A stretch of 64,000 nucleotides of DNA from an uncultured Flavobacteriaceae bacterium (GCA_934675205.1 CAKUPQ010000001.1:1-64000), one strand, 5' to 3'; counted from the stretch's first letter, positions 52,934 through 62,227 are shown. The notes: generated by a model not told the origin, from the letters alone. A program made the numbers and translations.

Positions 52934-54562
52934 TTATTTTTTCTCGAGTGGCTTGATAACCCATTTGTTATACAAAACCAACGAAACAACCGAGAAAACT
53001 CCGATTCCAAAAACAACTATCCAAAGTTTGTTTGGCTCGTACATATCCCAAAGCATATTGGTCATTTCCCAATGGGACATTCCGAGTTTTTGTTCTGCTA
53101 GTGCAAAATATTCACTTTTTGAAAATGGTGTATGAACATTTGAAATATCAATTCCATTTTCAGTTGCATATTGCGTAAATCGCTCTCCGATGGTAGCATA
53201 ATCAATGCCTTTTTCTTTGAGTTGAAGTTGATTTTCAAACTCGGTAATCGACATTCCGAAGGCAGCCGAACCTTGTTCGATAAATTGCTCTTTACTTACT
53301 ACTTCGGGCATTTCGATTCCTTTTTCTGCAAGATTATTCTGCAAAAGCGATAATTTGTCTGACCATTTTTGGTATAAATCTCCTGCTATAAATCCAGTAA
53401 AGAAATTTCCTGCTGCAACAGGTAAAAAATACGTTCCCTGATACAGCCCTTCTTTTCCTTTGGGAGTGATAAGAGCAATAAACGAAGATAAAGTCGGGCT
53501 TGACATCATCTCTCCGATGGCAAAAATCATTGTTCCGATAATCGTAAACATTACATTATGCGTATAAAACGTCAATCCTACTCCGATTGAGGCAATAATT
53601 GCTCCCCGAATCATCGCACTTAAATGTTTCATTTTCGTTACAAAATGCGAAATAAAAACCTGAAGAAAAACAATCATCAAAGCATCAAGATTAGAGAACC
53701 ATTCTGGTTTTACCTGTCCTCCTTCAGTCATTAGTCTTCCTAAAAACGGAATGTTTTCGTTTAGCCAGTTGCTAATACTTGCTGAATTTACCCAATCTTC
53801 GATAAAGTTCGGAAGTGTATAAAACAATTGGTTGAACATCGTCCAGAAACCGATCATCAAAATCAATAAAATCAAAAGTCTTTTATCTTTCAGAGCCTCA
53901 ATAATATTCAGAACAGAATCTTTAAGGGCTTTCCCGATGGATTCTTTTGGTTTTTCAACTTTTGGTTCTTTAAAAAACAACAACAAAACCAACAAATTGA
54001 TTCCGATAACTACTGCTGCCTGAATAAAAATAATTTTCCAACCAAATTCCGTTCTTAAATACGAAGACATTGCAGGTCCTAAAAAACCTCCGATATTCAC
54101 CATCATATAAAAGATTCCGAATCCCATAGTTCCGGTCGTTTCATCGGTATTTCGGGCAATAATACCCGAAGCAACAGGTTTGAAAAATGCAGCTCCGACA
54201 GCTACCAAAAGGAAAATCATATACATACTCCAATACGTATTGACTTCTCCCATCATATAGTATCCGAAAATCATAATGATATAAGCAATCGTAAGCGAGA
54301 GTTTATAGCCAATTCGGTCTGCAATTACTCCAAAGAAAACCGGAAGAAGATACAGAATGGCAGTTACGTTTGCCATAATACTTCCTTTCTGAATATGGTT
54401 GAAACCTAAAGCTCCCTCGTCTGTCGAGCCAACCAAATACAACCCGAAAAGCGTAAAGATTCCGTACCAAGCCCAACGTTCCATAAGTTCCATAAAACTC
54501 GCAATCCAAAAGGTTTTGTTGAATGATTTTATGGTTTGTCCCAAAGATTTTTTTTCTGACAT
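52934..54562 (-). CDS. POT-family peptide transporter 2 with large hydrophilic insert
   Basis: A 542-residue MFS/POT transporter: FMELMERWAWYGIFTLFGLY (ERWAWY instead of ERFxFY), FFKPVASGIIARNTDE and MGFGIFYMMVNIGGFLGPAM. Residues about 405-495 form one hydrophilic helical insert between late transmembrane helices (LAEKGIEMPEVVSKEQFIEQ, FTQYATENGIDISNVHTPF). That feature is unusual for a POT protein and may be a separate domain. Subfamily and substrate are unclear. Confidence 0.87.
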   Translation of the reverse strand: MSEKKSLGQTIKSFNKTFWIASFMELMERWAWYGIFTLFGLYLVGSTDEGALGFNHIQKGSIMANVTAILYLLPVFFGVIADRIGYKLSLTIAYIIMIFGYYMMGEVNTYWSMYMIFLLVAVGAAFFKPVASGIIARNTDETTGTMGFGIFYMMVNIGGFLGPAMSSYLRTEFGWKIIFIQAAVVIGINLLVLLLFFKEPKVEKPKESIGKALKDSVLNIIEALKDKRLLILLILMIGFWTMFNQLFYTLPNFIEDWVNSASISNWLNENIPFLGRLMTEGGQVKPEWFSNLDALMIVFLQVFISHFVTKMKHLSAMIRGAIIASIGVGLTFYTHNVMFTIIGTMIFAIGEMMSSPTLSSFIALITPKGKEGLYQGTYFLPVAAGNFFTGFIAGDLYQKWSDKLSLLQNNLAEKGIEMPEVVSKEQFIEQGSAAFGMSITEFENQLQLKEKGIDYATIGERFTQYATENGIDISNVHTPFSKSEYFALAEQKLGMSHWEMTNMLWDMYEPNKLWIVVFGIGVFSVVSLVLYNKWVIKPLEKK

Positions 54563-54591
54563 TTTTAATTGAGTTTTAGTGTTAAAACTAT

Positions 54592-54620
54592 AAAAAGCGA
54601 CTTTTGAAAAGTCGCTTTTT
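54592..54620 (-). terminator. terminator of transporter 3
   Basis: AAAAAGCGAC with GTCGCTTTTT around TTTTGAAAA, followed by A/T-rich sequence on the minus strand, 20 bp after the transporter 3 stop. Confidence 0.8.
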
Positions 54621-54640
54621 ACAAGATATTTTTATTATGA

Positions 54641-56173
54641 TTATTTCACGTCCTGCATTAATTTCCTAACCAAAGGCGAAATCACAATCAGCACTACTCC
54701 TGCAATCAGAGCATAAATTGCCAATTGTTGGTATCCGTCCGTATAGGCAATCAGTTTTTCGTGTTTCGTAGCGTTCTCATCTGCCAAAGTCATTCCTGCT
54801 CCGAGAATTCCCGCTACATATTGCCCGTAAGCACTTGCTAAAAACCACATTCCCATCATAATTCCCTGAAGTCTTGCAGGAGAAAGTTTAGTCATAATCG
54901 ACAATCCGATTGGAGACAAGCACAATTCCCCCAAAGTCATTACGAAGTAAGCAAACGTAAACACATCAAGTGAAGTCATTCCGTTTTCGTCCGAGAAAAG
55001 CCTTGTTGAATATAAAATATAGAACGATGCTCCTAAGAATAAAAATCCTAACCCGAATTTAACAACCGTATTCGGCTCGATTTTCTTTTTAGCCATTGCT
55101 ACCCAAAGTAACCCGACAAGTGCAGCAAAAATGATAACAAAAAAGGCATTAGCCGAATTATTTACTCCGTTCGGGTCAAGTTTGATAGCACCTCCCAAGA
55201 GTTCGTTGTTCAGGTTGTTGGCTGCAAACAAGCTGAGTGAACCTCCGCTTTGTTCAAAGAAAGCCCAGAATAAAACAGAAAACACAATAAAGATTAAGGC
55301 TGCAATCAGTTTTTTAACCTCGGAAGACGTGTGTTTGGTCATTTCATAAACCAAATACAACAACGTAGCAGGTCCGATAATGTACATAAAATAATCGGTA
55401 TATTCTGTTTTGGCTACCATTTTCATAATTAGCGGAATACAAGCTAAACCTCCGATATATACTGCTATTTCATATATAGAACGCTTTCTTCCGTCTATGT
55501 TTTTAAGAGGAGAAAGTCCGATAGGCCCCATACTTCTTTTGGTAAAAACAAACGTAATCAAACTGATTGTCATCACTATAGCTGCCAACCCGAAAGCTAC
55601 ATTCCAACGCAATCCTTCTGCAATAATATTTCCGAAAAGTTCTCCTTTTCCGATAGAAATACAAGCATAACCTCCAAGCAATGCTCCTAAATTGATTCCC
55701 GAATAAAAAAGCGAAAATCCGGCATCTCTACGAGAATCATCTTTTTTGTACAACGCTCCTACCATTGTGGAAATATTCGGTTTGAAAAAACCTGTTCCGA
55801 CAACGGTAAACGAAATTCCCAAAAAGAAGAACTTAACCGGGTCAATAGCCAAAATCAAACTTCCCGTAATCATCAGAAGTCCTCCCCAGAATAGGGATTT
55901 TCTAAATCCGAGAATTTTGTCTGCAAAAAGTCCTCCAATAAAGGTAAATGCATAAACGAAAGCCTGTGTTGCTCCGTATTGCAATTGTGCATCTTTTTCG
56001 TTGAAAAAAAGCTGATGCACCATAAAGAACGTTAGCATTCCTCTCATTCCGTAGAAACAGAAACGTTCCCACATTTCGGAGAAAAACAGATACCAAAGCT
56101 GCTTCGGGTATTTCCCTTTAAAATTCTGAATTTGCTCCAATTCAGGGTCAATAGTTTGGGTAGAATTGCTCAT
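54641..56173 (-). CDS. POT-family peptide transporter 3
   Basis: A 510-residue proton-coupled oligopeptide transporter with the canonical FSEMWERFCFYGMRGMLTFF (ExxERFxFYG), GTGFFKPNISTMVGALYKKD and FSLFYSGINLGALLGGYACI, the PTR2 signature. Normal length for bacterial POT proteins. It is the first of three in series; it lies 199 bp downstream of the dipeptidyl peptidase gene. Confidence 0.93.
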   Translation of the reverse strand: MSNSTQTIDPELEQIQNFKGKYPKQLWYLFFSEMWERFCFYGMRGMLTFFMVHQLFFNEKDAQLQYGATQAFVYAFTFIGGLFADKILGFRKSLFWGGLLMITGSLILAIDPVKFFFLGISFTVVGTGFFKPNISTMVGALYKKDDSRRDAGFSLFYSGINLGALLGGYACISIGKGELFGNIIAEGLRWNVAFGLAAIVMTISLITFVFTKRSMGPIGLSPLKNIDGRKRSIYEIAVYIGGLACIPLIMKMVAKTEYTDYFMYIIGPATLLYLVYEMTKHTSSEVKKLIAALIFIVFSVLFWAFFEQSGGSLSLFAANNLNNELLGGAIKLDPNGVNNSANAFFVIIFAALVGLLWVAMAKKKIEPNTVVKFGLGFLFLGASFYILYSTRLFSDENGMTSLDVFTFAYFVMTLGELCLSPIGLSIMTKLSPARLQGIMMGMWFLASAYGQYVAGILGAGMTLADENATKHEKLIAYTDGYQQLAIYALIAGVVLIVISPLVRKLMQDVK

Positions 56174-56270
56174 ATAAATTAAGTGTTGGTTTTAATAATG
56201 GTTTCAAAAATAAAAAATTTACTGAACAAAATGTGTTTTATTCGTATTTTTTGGGGTAAAAATTATTTTT

Positions 56271-56354
56271 AGCTACAGATTACATAGATTAAAAGGATTT
56301 CTCTGCCAATATTTATACTAAAAAAACCCGTAAAATCCTTTAATCCGTGGCTAA
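56271..56354. repeat. dispersed imperfect palindrome, copy C
   Basis: AGCTACAGATTACATAGATT and AAAAGGATTT on the left; AAAATCCTTTAATCCGTGGC on the right is complementary. It lies between the peptidase and transporter 3. Confidence 0.7.
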
Positions 56355-56372
56355 AACTTTTGAAACAAATTC

Positions 56373-58523
56373 CTAAAGTTTCTCCAAAATAAAATTTTTC
56401 ATTTTGGTGTAGAGTTGCAAACGAGTCGCTCCTCCGTAAATTCCGTGATTTTTGTCGGGATAAATTGCCCATTCAAACTGCTTGTTGTTCTGAATCAAAG
56501 CCTCAACCATCAGCATAGTGTTCTGAACGTGTACATTGTCATCGGCACTTCCGTGAATAATCATATAATTTCCTTTCAATAGGCTTGCAAAAAAGAGTGG
56601 TGAGTTTTCGTCATATCCGCTTGGGTTTTCTTGTGGAGTTTGCATAAAGCGTTCGGTATAAATCGTATCGTACAACCTCCAACTTGTTACAGGAGCAACT
56701 GCAATGGCAAACGAAAAAACATCATTTCCTTTCAGAATACAGTTGGTTGACATAAATCCTCCGTAACTCCAACCCCAAATTCCGATTCGGGATTTATCGA
56801 CATACGGATAATTTCCGATGACTTTTGCTGCATCAATCTGGTCTTCTACTTCGTATTTTCCGAGTTCTTTGTAAGTGTATTTTTTAAATTCCGCTCCTTT
56901 AAAACCCGTTCCTCGTCCATCAACTGTTACGATAATATAATCCTCTTGGGTAAGCATATAATGAAAATAGTCGTCCGAGCTGTTCCAAGCATTATCTACC
57001 TGTTGAGAACCTGGCCCTGAATATTGGTGCATCAGCACAGGATATTTTTTGTTCGGGTCAAAATCTTTCGGTTTGATTATCCAAGCATTTAATTGATGAC
57101 CTTTTTCGGTTGTCAGTTCAAAAAATTCTTTTTCGGGTAAATCAAATTTTTTCAATTTGTCTTTCAGAGCCGAATTGTCAATAATAGTTTTGATTTCTTT
57201 GCCTGATTTCACTTCATTCAAAGTGTATTTCGGAGGCTCGGTTGCAGACGAAAACCAATTGATAAAAAATTGATAGTTAGGACTGAAAGTTGCTTTGTTG
57301 GTTCCGTTTTGAGAGGATAAACGAACTTTATTTTTTCCGTTTAGCCCGATTTTGTAAACATCACGGTTGGTCGAACCATTTTCTACCGATTGATAAAAAA
57401 TTGTTTTGGTTTTTGGGTCATAACCATAAAATTGGGTTACTTCCCAATTTCCTTTTGTGATTTGACGGATTAGTTTTCCGTTTTTGTCGTAATGATAAAT
57501 ATGATTAAACCCGTCTTTTTCGGAAGTCCAGATAAAGCTGTTATCGTCTAAAAATGTAAGATTGTCGTGGATATCAACGTAGGCTTTGTCGGTTTCGGTT
57601 AAAACAATGTTATGTTCTCCTGTTTGAGCATTAAATAAATGTAGCTCTAATTGATTTTGATGTCGGTTAAGCACTTGAAAACTTAAAACATTTCTATTGT
57701 CTGTCCATTTTATTCTTGGAATATAGAAATCATTATATTTCTTAAATATAGGATTAAGCTCTACGGTAATTATTGGATGATTTTCTATTTCTACAATATT
57801 CAGTGAAACATTTGAGTTTTTTTCTCCAGCTTTTGGATATTTAAAAACCTCTTGTGTCGGATATAATCCGTTTCCGTAAATATCCATAGAAAACTCGGGA
57901 ACATCGGTTTCATCAAACCTTAAATAAGCAATTTTATCTCCTGTTGCATTCCATTCAAAAGCACGAACAAAACCAAATTCTTCTTCATAAACCCAATCGG
58001 TAATTCCGTTGATGATGTGGTTTTTTTGTCCGTCTGTTGTGATTTTGGTTTCTGTTTTTGTATCTAAATCATACACATAGAGATTGTTTTCAAAAGCATA
58101 AGCTACTTTTTTTCCGTTTGGAGAAAAAAGAGGTTCTTGTATTTTTTTATCGATGAATTTTGTCAGTTTTTGGGTTGGAATATCAAAAACGTAATAATCA
58201 GCTGTAAACGAATGTCTGTAAATCGGTTCGCTGTTCGTGGCAATCAGAATTTTGTCTTCTTTTTCGCTAAACGTATAGCTGTCAATAGAAAAATCCTTAG
58301 TTGAAAAAAGCGTTTTTTTCTTTTCCAAAGTCGTAAAATCATACAAGTCTATCGAATTCCGATTCAGAACCGTGTATTCATTGGTGTTTTTCAAGGCTTG
58401 TAACTCTTGCATTTGTTGGGTTCTAAAATATCCTCCCCAAATCTGCTCAAGCGTGATTTTGTCTTGAGCCGTAGCACTTACAGAAATAAATAAAAATAAA
58501 AATAGGATTTTTTTGATACTCAT
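56373..58523 (-). CDS. dipeptidyl peptidase IV-type S9 peptidase
   Basis: A 716-residue exported serine peptidase: a signal peptide (VSATAQ, about residue 20), a long beta-propeller (DPPIV_N), then the alpha/beta-hydrolase domain. The DPPIV Glu pair appears in GITDWVYEEEFGFVRAFEWN. The catalytic triad is Ser586 in GWSYGGF, an Asp in GSADDNVHVQN (661 or 662) and His693 in DKNHGIYGG. It cleaves X-Pro dipeptides from peptides. I chose ATG 58521-58523 (MSIKKILFLF); the frame extends 45 codons upstream with poor composition. It feeds the three POT importers. Confidence 0.92.
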   Translation of the reverse strand: MSIKKILFLFLFISVSATAQDKITLEQIWGGYFRTQQMQELQALKNTNEYTVLNRNSIDLYDFTTLEKKKTLFSTKDFSIDSYTFSEKEDKILIATNSEPIYRHSFTADYYVFDIPTQKLTKFIDKKIQEPLFSPNGKKVAYAFENNLYVYDLDTKTETKITTDGQKNHIINGITDWVYEEEFGFVRAFEWNATGDKIAYLRFDETDVPEFSMDIYGNGLYPTQEVFKYPKAGEKNSNVSLNIVEIENHPIITVELNPIFKKYNDFYIPRIKWTDNRNVLSFQVLNRHQNQLELHLFNAQTGEHNIVLTETDKAYVDIHDNLTFLDDNSFIWTSEKDGFNHIYHYDKNGKLIRQITKGNWEVTQFYGYDPKTKTIFYQSVENGSTNRDVYKIGLNGKNKVRLSSQNGTNKATFSPNYQFFINWFSSATEPPKYTLNEVKSGKEIKTIIDNSALKDKLKKFDLPEKEFFELTTEKGHQLNAWIIKPKDFDPNKKYPVLMHQYSGPGSQQVDNAWNSSDDYFHYMLTQEDYIIVTVDGRGTGFKGAEFKKYTYKELGKYEVEDQIDAAKVIGNYPYVDKSRIGIWGWSYGGFMSTNCILKGNDVFSFAIAVAPVTSWRLYDTIYTERFMQTPQENPSGYDENSPLFFASLLKGNYMIIHGSADDNVHVQNTMLMVEALIQNNKQFEWAIYPDKNHGIYGGATRLQLYTKMKNFILEKL

Positions 58524-58742
58524 TTTTAAAAGTTTAAAATAAAAACTTTCAAGTTTAAGAAAAAAATATGGATTAAGGGTCGTTTTGGTCAAAAAATAAC
58601 AATCCAAATCAAAAGATGAATTATAAAAAGTGGGTAAAAAATTACACACTATCCCCAAAAACTTTATTCATTTTCACCATTCCAACAAATAACAAAGAAC
58701 AATTTTTTAAGTAAAAACATATTAAAAACAAATCTTTTAGGC

Positions 58743-58750
58743 TATTTTTG
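58743..58750 (+). promoter_or_regulatory. possible -7 box before the small membrane protein
   Basis: TATTTTTG, 109 bp upstream of the lmo0937-type gene; a housekeeping promoter alternative to the sigma-54-like one. Confidence 0.35.
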
Positions 58751-58777
58751 TGTTGTAAATAAAGTAAAATCCGATTT

Positions 58778-58793
58778 TTGGCATCTATATTGT
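58778..58793 (+). promoter_or_regulatory. sigma-54-like promoter
   Basis: TTGGCATCTATATTGT: GG at 58780-58781 and GT at 58792-58793 are separated by 10 bases, as required for -24/-12 promoters (TTGGCAcr-N4-TTGCw). It lies 58 bp before the ATG of the small membrane protein. An NtrC-type activator gene is the next gene. Confidence 0.5.
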
Positions 58794-58833
58794 CTTTATA
58801 TCGTTAAGTAAATACAAATCAAAAAATTATTAA

Positions 58834-59022
<189 letters not shown>

Positions 59023-59090
59023 GGTAACTTCAAAAACATCAACAAATTCGTAGAAAAAATGAAATTTGATTAGTTGTTGATTATTGTCCA

Positions 59091-59126
59091 AAAACAAACT
59101 GACTTTTTTCAAAGTCAGTTTGTTTT
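59091..59126. terminator. bidirectional terminator
   Basis: A 16-bp stem (59091-59106 with 59111-59126) with a 4-base loop between the small membrane gene and the NtrC-type gene. Confidence 0.88.
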
Positions 59127-59146
59127 ATATCTAATAAATACTCCCG

Positions 59147-60496
59147 CTATAAATCAATATCATACAGCTTTAGCTTATTATAAAGTGTCTTTCTGTCGAT
59201 ATTTAATAAAACTGCCGCTTTGGTTTTGTTGTTATTGGTTTCTTTAAGGGCTTCTCTGATGATTTGCTCTTCGTTCTGATGTGAATACAACGAAAAGTTT
59301 TTGATTGTTTCTTCGGGAACTTCGAGCATTTCCTGTGGAAGAACATCAAGGGTAATCCGATTGGATTTTGTCAGCAAAACACATCTTTTGATGATGTTGT
59401 TCATCTCACGAAGATTCCCGTACCAAGGATAATTTTTGAACAGATTGATAACTTCATCACTGAATCCCTCAACGTTTTTCTCTAAATCCTGATTTGCTTT
59501 AGCCAAAAAATGATTTGCAAAAATCATCAAATCTTCTTTTCGTTCTGCCAATCTCGGAACTTTTATGCTAAACTCGTTTAGTCTATGATATAAATCTTCT
59601 CGGAATTCTCCGTTTTTGACCGCTTCTGCCAAATCTTCATTCGTAGCTGCAATTACCCGAATATCCACTTCGACTTCTTTATTACTTCCGATGGGTTTTA
59701 CTTTCCGCTCCTGCAAAGCACGAAGCAGTTGCACCTGAACTTCATACGACAGATTCCCAACTTCATCTAAAAAAATTGTTCCTCCATTCGCAGCCTCAAA
59801 ATGCCCGATTTTGTCGTTGATGGCTCCCGTAAACGAGCCTTTCAGGTGTCCGAAAAATTCACTTGAAGCCAAATCTTTCGGAATAGCTCCACAATCCACA
59901 GGAATAAAGGGTTTGTTTTTTCTTTTGCTTTGTGTATGAATGGAATGTGCAATATATTCTTTTCCGGTTCCGCTATCTCCGATAATCAAAACAGACATAT
60001 TAGTCGGTGCAACAAGCGAAATATGTTCTTGCAGTTTTTTGGAAACCGAACTTATTCCCGCTACAAAATTTTCGTCAGAATCCAATTTTTCTTTGCTCGG
60101 TTGGGTTGGGGAAACTACAATCGGTTTTTCCTCTTTTCTGGAAAGCGAATTGTTTATGGTATGCAACAATTCATCGGGATTTATTGGTTTCCCGATATAG
60201 TCAAAAGCACCCAGCTTCATCGCATTGACAGCATTTTTAATATCGGTATAACCTGTCATTAAAATTACTTGTGTTCCGAAATCTTTTGTCTTTGCTTTTT
60301 TAAGGATTTCCATTCCGTCAGAATCGGGAAGTCTGATGTCGGTGATTACTACATCGAATGTGTTTTTTTCGATAATATCGAACGCTTCTTTGCCTGTAAA
60401 ACTATTGGTTACATCAAACCCTTTTTTGGTTAAAAAAGTCTGAAGTAAGGTACAGAAAGCTACATCGTCATCTACTACTAAAATTTTTTTGCTCAT
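59147..60496 (-). CDS. NtrC-type sigma-54-dependent response regulator
   Basis: A 449-residue regulator: receiver domain (1-125, phospho-acceptor D53 in ITDIRLPDSDG, Lys in GKPINP), AAA+ domain (about 143-380; Walker A GDSGTGKE 173-180, sigma-54 loop GSFTGA 220-225, Walker B TIFLDEV 240-246), and a Fis-type HTH at the end (LKETNNNKTKAAVLLNIDRK). The loop has Ser where almost all family members have Ala (GAFTGA). There is no kinase gene nearby, so the cognate sensor is elsewhere. The candidate sigma-54 promoters at 58778 and 60751-60768 are natural targets. Confidence 0.95.
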   Translation of the reverse strand: MSKKILVVDDDVAFCTLLQTFLTKKGFDVTNSFTGKEAFDIIEKNTFDVVITDIRLPDSDGMEILKKAKTKDFGTQVILMTGYTDIKNAVNAMKLGAFDYIGKPINPDELLHTINNSLSRKEEKPIVVSPTQPSKEKLDSDENFVAGISSVSKKLQEHISLVAPTNMSVLIIGDSGTGKEYIAHSIHTQSKRKNKPFIPVDCGAIPKDLASSEFFGHLKGSFTGAINDKIGHFEAANGGTIFLDEVGNLSYEVQVQLLRALQERKVKPIGSNKEVEVDIRVIAATNEDLAEAVKNGEFREDLYHRLNEFSIKVPRLAERKEDLMIFANHFLAKANQDLEKNVEGFSDEVINLFKNYPWYGNLREMNNIIKRCVLLTKSNRITLDVLPQEMLEVPEETIKNFSLYSHQNEEQIIREALKETNNNKTKAAVLLNIDRKTLYNKLKLYDIDL

Positions 60497-60616
60497 AAGT
60501 GGCCTGATCGTTTTTTTGATTCACAAATATAAATGTTTTAGCTAGACATTACATAAATTTCCGCAAATAAAAATATTCACCAATCCCCTCTTTTAAGATT
60601 AGAAGACTTATACACA

Positions 60617-60742
60617 AACAAAAAAGGAGGCACTCCTGCCTCCTTTCTCTTTTTGGAGGCATCACCCTCCAAAAAAACCACCTTACTCAATACTAACTTT
60701 TAAATTCTTTCTTATTATGAAAGTTTTTATTTTACTCTTGTT
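60617..60742 (-). ncRNA. candidate small RNA with tandem hairpins
   Basis: On the minus strand a -24-like TTGGCAC (60768-60762) precedes about 125 nt ending in two hairpins: TTTTTGGAGG/CCTCCAAAAA (60675-60650, 6-base loop) and AAAGGAGGCA/TGCCTCCTTT (60646-60623, loop GGAG) followed by TTTTTTG. The region is a gap between genes and carries no significant open frame. It could be an independent sRNA or an attenuated leader of the NtrC-type gene 120 nt further downstream. The -12 part is weak (TCTC), so the promoter claim is tentative. Confidence 0.35.
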
Positions 60743-60853
60743 TATTTAAACAGAGATAATTGTGCCAATATTTTCGTAAAAACAATAATTTTCTTCAAAG
60801 CACCAAAAAACAAGACTATTAAAGTTTTTTTCTTTTGTTGTATAAGAAAAATA

Positions 60854-60903
60854 TGTGGAAAATGTGGAATTCGGCAACACAAACTGTGGAAATTTGTGTG
60901 GAA
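60854..60903 (+). repeat. cluster of four TGTGGAA motifs
   Basis: TGTGGAA starts at 60854, 60863, 60885 and 60897 within 50 bp of a gap without genes. The motif is close to the DnaA-box complement TGTGGATAA (one mismatch in the first copy) but could equally bind another regulator. Confidence 0.5.
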
Positions 60904-60965
60904 TTATTATTCTTTTATAAGTTCAAGTTAATTTCATAAAGAAAAATCCTTTGCGACTTTGGGAC

Positions 60966-60996
60966 TTTGCAAGATATTCCCGAAAGTGTATCTTTG
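60966..60996 (+). promoter_or_regulatory. promoter of the mevalonate decarboxylase gene
   Basis: TTTG (60966-60969), a 19-bp spacer and TATCTTTG (60989-60996). It fixes the most likely start at ATG 61007. Confidence 0.72.
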
Positions 60997-61006
60997 CTTT
61001 TTTAAA

Positions 61007-62098
61007 ATGCAGATGATGATTTCAGAAAAAGATTTTATTCCAAATCCATATAATTTTTCGCAGGAAAGCGGAACAGTAAAATGGGAAGCACCGAGTAATA
61101 TTGCCTTGGTTAAATATTGGGGAAAAAAACAAAATCAGATTCCTGCCAATCCGTCTGTGAGTTTTACGCTTTCGGATTGCAAAACCATTACGGAAGTTGC
61201 ATTTTCCAAAAAAGAAAATTCGGCTCATTTTTCGTTTGATTTTTTGTTTGAAGGAAATCCGAAACCTGATTTTCACCCGAAAATCGAACAGTTTTTCTCG
61301 AAAGTCGAAACTTTTATCCCTTTTTTGAAACAATATCACTTTAAAATTGACAGTAAAAATACGTTTCCGCACAGCTCCGGAATTGCTTCTTCTGCTTCGG
61401 CTATGGCTGCACTTTCACTTTGTCTGATGGATATTGAACGGAAATTTACGGCAATGCCAGATGATTTTTTCTACAAAAAAGCCTCTTTTTTAGCCCGTTT
61501 GGGCTCGGGAAGTGCTTGTCGCAGCATCAAAGGAAACCCGATTGTTTGGGGAGAGCACCCGAAAGTTGCTCAAAGTTCAGATTTATTCGGAGTAGAGCTC
61601 GATTTTGAAATTCACGAAAATTTCAGAAATTATCAAGATGCGATTTTGTTGGTCGATGTCGGACAAAAGCAGGTTTCGAGCTCAGTCGGACACAACCTGA
61701 TGCACAACCACCCTTTTGCAGAACAAAGATTTGTTCAGGCAAATAAAAATCTATCGGAAATTTTAGACGTTTTCAAATCGGGAGATTACGAAAAATTTAT
61801 CCGAATCGTAGAATCCGAAGCACTGACGTTACACAGTATGATGATGACTTCCGAGCCTTATTTTATCCTCATGAAGCCCAACACTTTGGAAATTATCAAC
61901 CGTATTTGGGAGTTTAGAAATGCAACAAAAATTCCTGTTTGTTTTACCCTTGATGCAGGAGCTAATGTTCACGTTTTATACCCCGAAAAATTCAAAAACG
62001 AAGTGGTTGATTTCATTAAAAATCAGCTTGTTATATTCTGCCATAACAAGCAGTTTATCGAAGATAAAACAGGTTTTGGAGCAAAGGAAACATACTAA
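61007..62098 (+). CDS. diphosphomevalonate decarboxylase homologue
   Basis: A 363-residue GHMP-kinase-superfamily enzyme of the mevalonate route to isoprenoids: KWEAPSNIALVKYWGKKQNQ (Lys motif), NPSVSFTLSD, the phosphate-binding GHMP segment HSSGIASSASAMAALSLCLM, then SGSACRSIKGNPIVWGEH. Family enzymes turn mevalonate 5-diphosphate to isopentenyl diphosphate; a phosphomevalonate decarboxylase cannot be excluded. Start ATG 61007 (MQMMISEKDF) follows the promoter; 16 more upstream codons are open but unlikely. Confidence 0.9.
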   Translation: MQMMISEKDFIPNPYNFSQESGTVKWEAPSNIALVKYWGKKQNQIPANPSVSFTLSDCKTITEVAFSKKENSAHFSFDFLFEGNPKPDFHPKIEQFFSKVETFIPFLKQYHFKIDSKNTFPHSSGIASSASAMAALSLCLMDIERKFTAMPDDFFYKKASFLARLGSGSACRSIKGNPIVWGEHPKVAQSSDLFGVELDFEIHENFRNYQDAILLVDVGQKQVSSSVGHNLMHNHPFAEQRFVQANKNLSEILDVFKSGDYEKFIRIVESEALTLHSMMMTSEPYFILMKPNTLEIINRIWEFRNATKIPVCFTLDAGANVHVLYPEKFKNEVVDFIKNQLVIFCHNKQFIEDKTGFGAKETY

Positions 62099-62132
62099 TT
62101 AAAGTATTAAATAGCAATTTCTCTATAAATCA

Positions 62133-62164
62133 TTGTTTATCATATAGGTTTTTTGTTACATTTG
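62133..62164 (+). promoter_or_regulatory. promoter of ruvA
   Basis: TTG (62133-62135), a 21-bp spacer and TACATTTG (62157-62164), 63 bp before the ruvA start. Confidence 0.6.
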
Positions 62165-62227
62165 GGGTCTTTTTGCGTTATAGATAATTGGTTATAAACC
62201 ATTTTCAAAACACTCAAAACATAAAAA

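Noticed and set aside
58523..58658. 45-residue N-terminal extension of the dipeptidyl peptidase
   Set aside because: It precedes a perfect signal peptide start (MSIKKILFLFLF) and has the composition of non-coding sequence.
60717..60749. Ten-codon leader peptide MKVFILLLFI
   Set aside because: Plus-strand ATG and stop exist, but there is no promoter, amino-acid repeat or downstream plus-strand gene controlled by it.
60854..60903. Chromosome replication origin
   Set aside because: Only one motif approaches a DnaA box; no dnaA, dnaN or AT-rich unwinding element with proper boxes is nearby.
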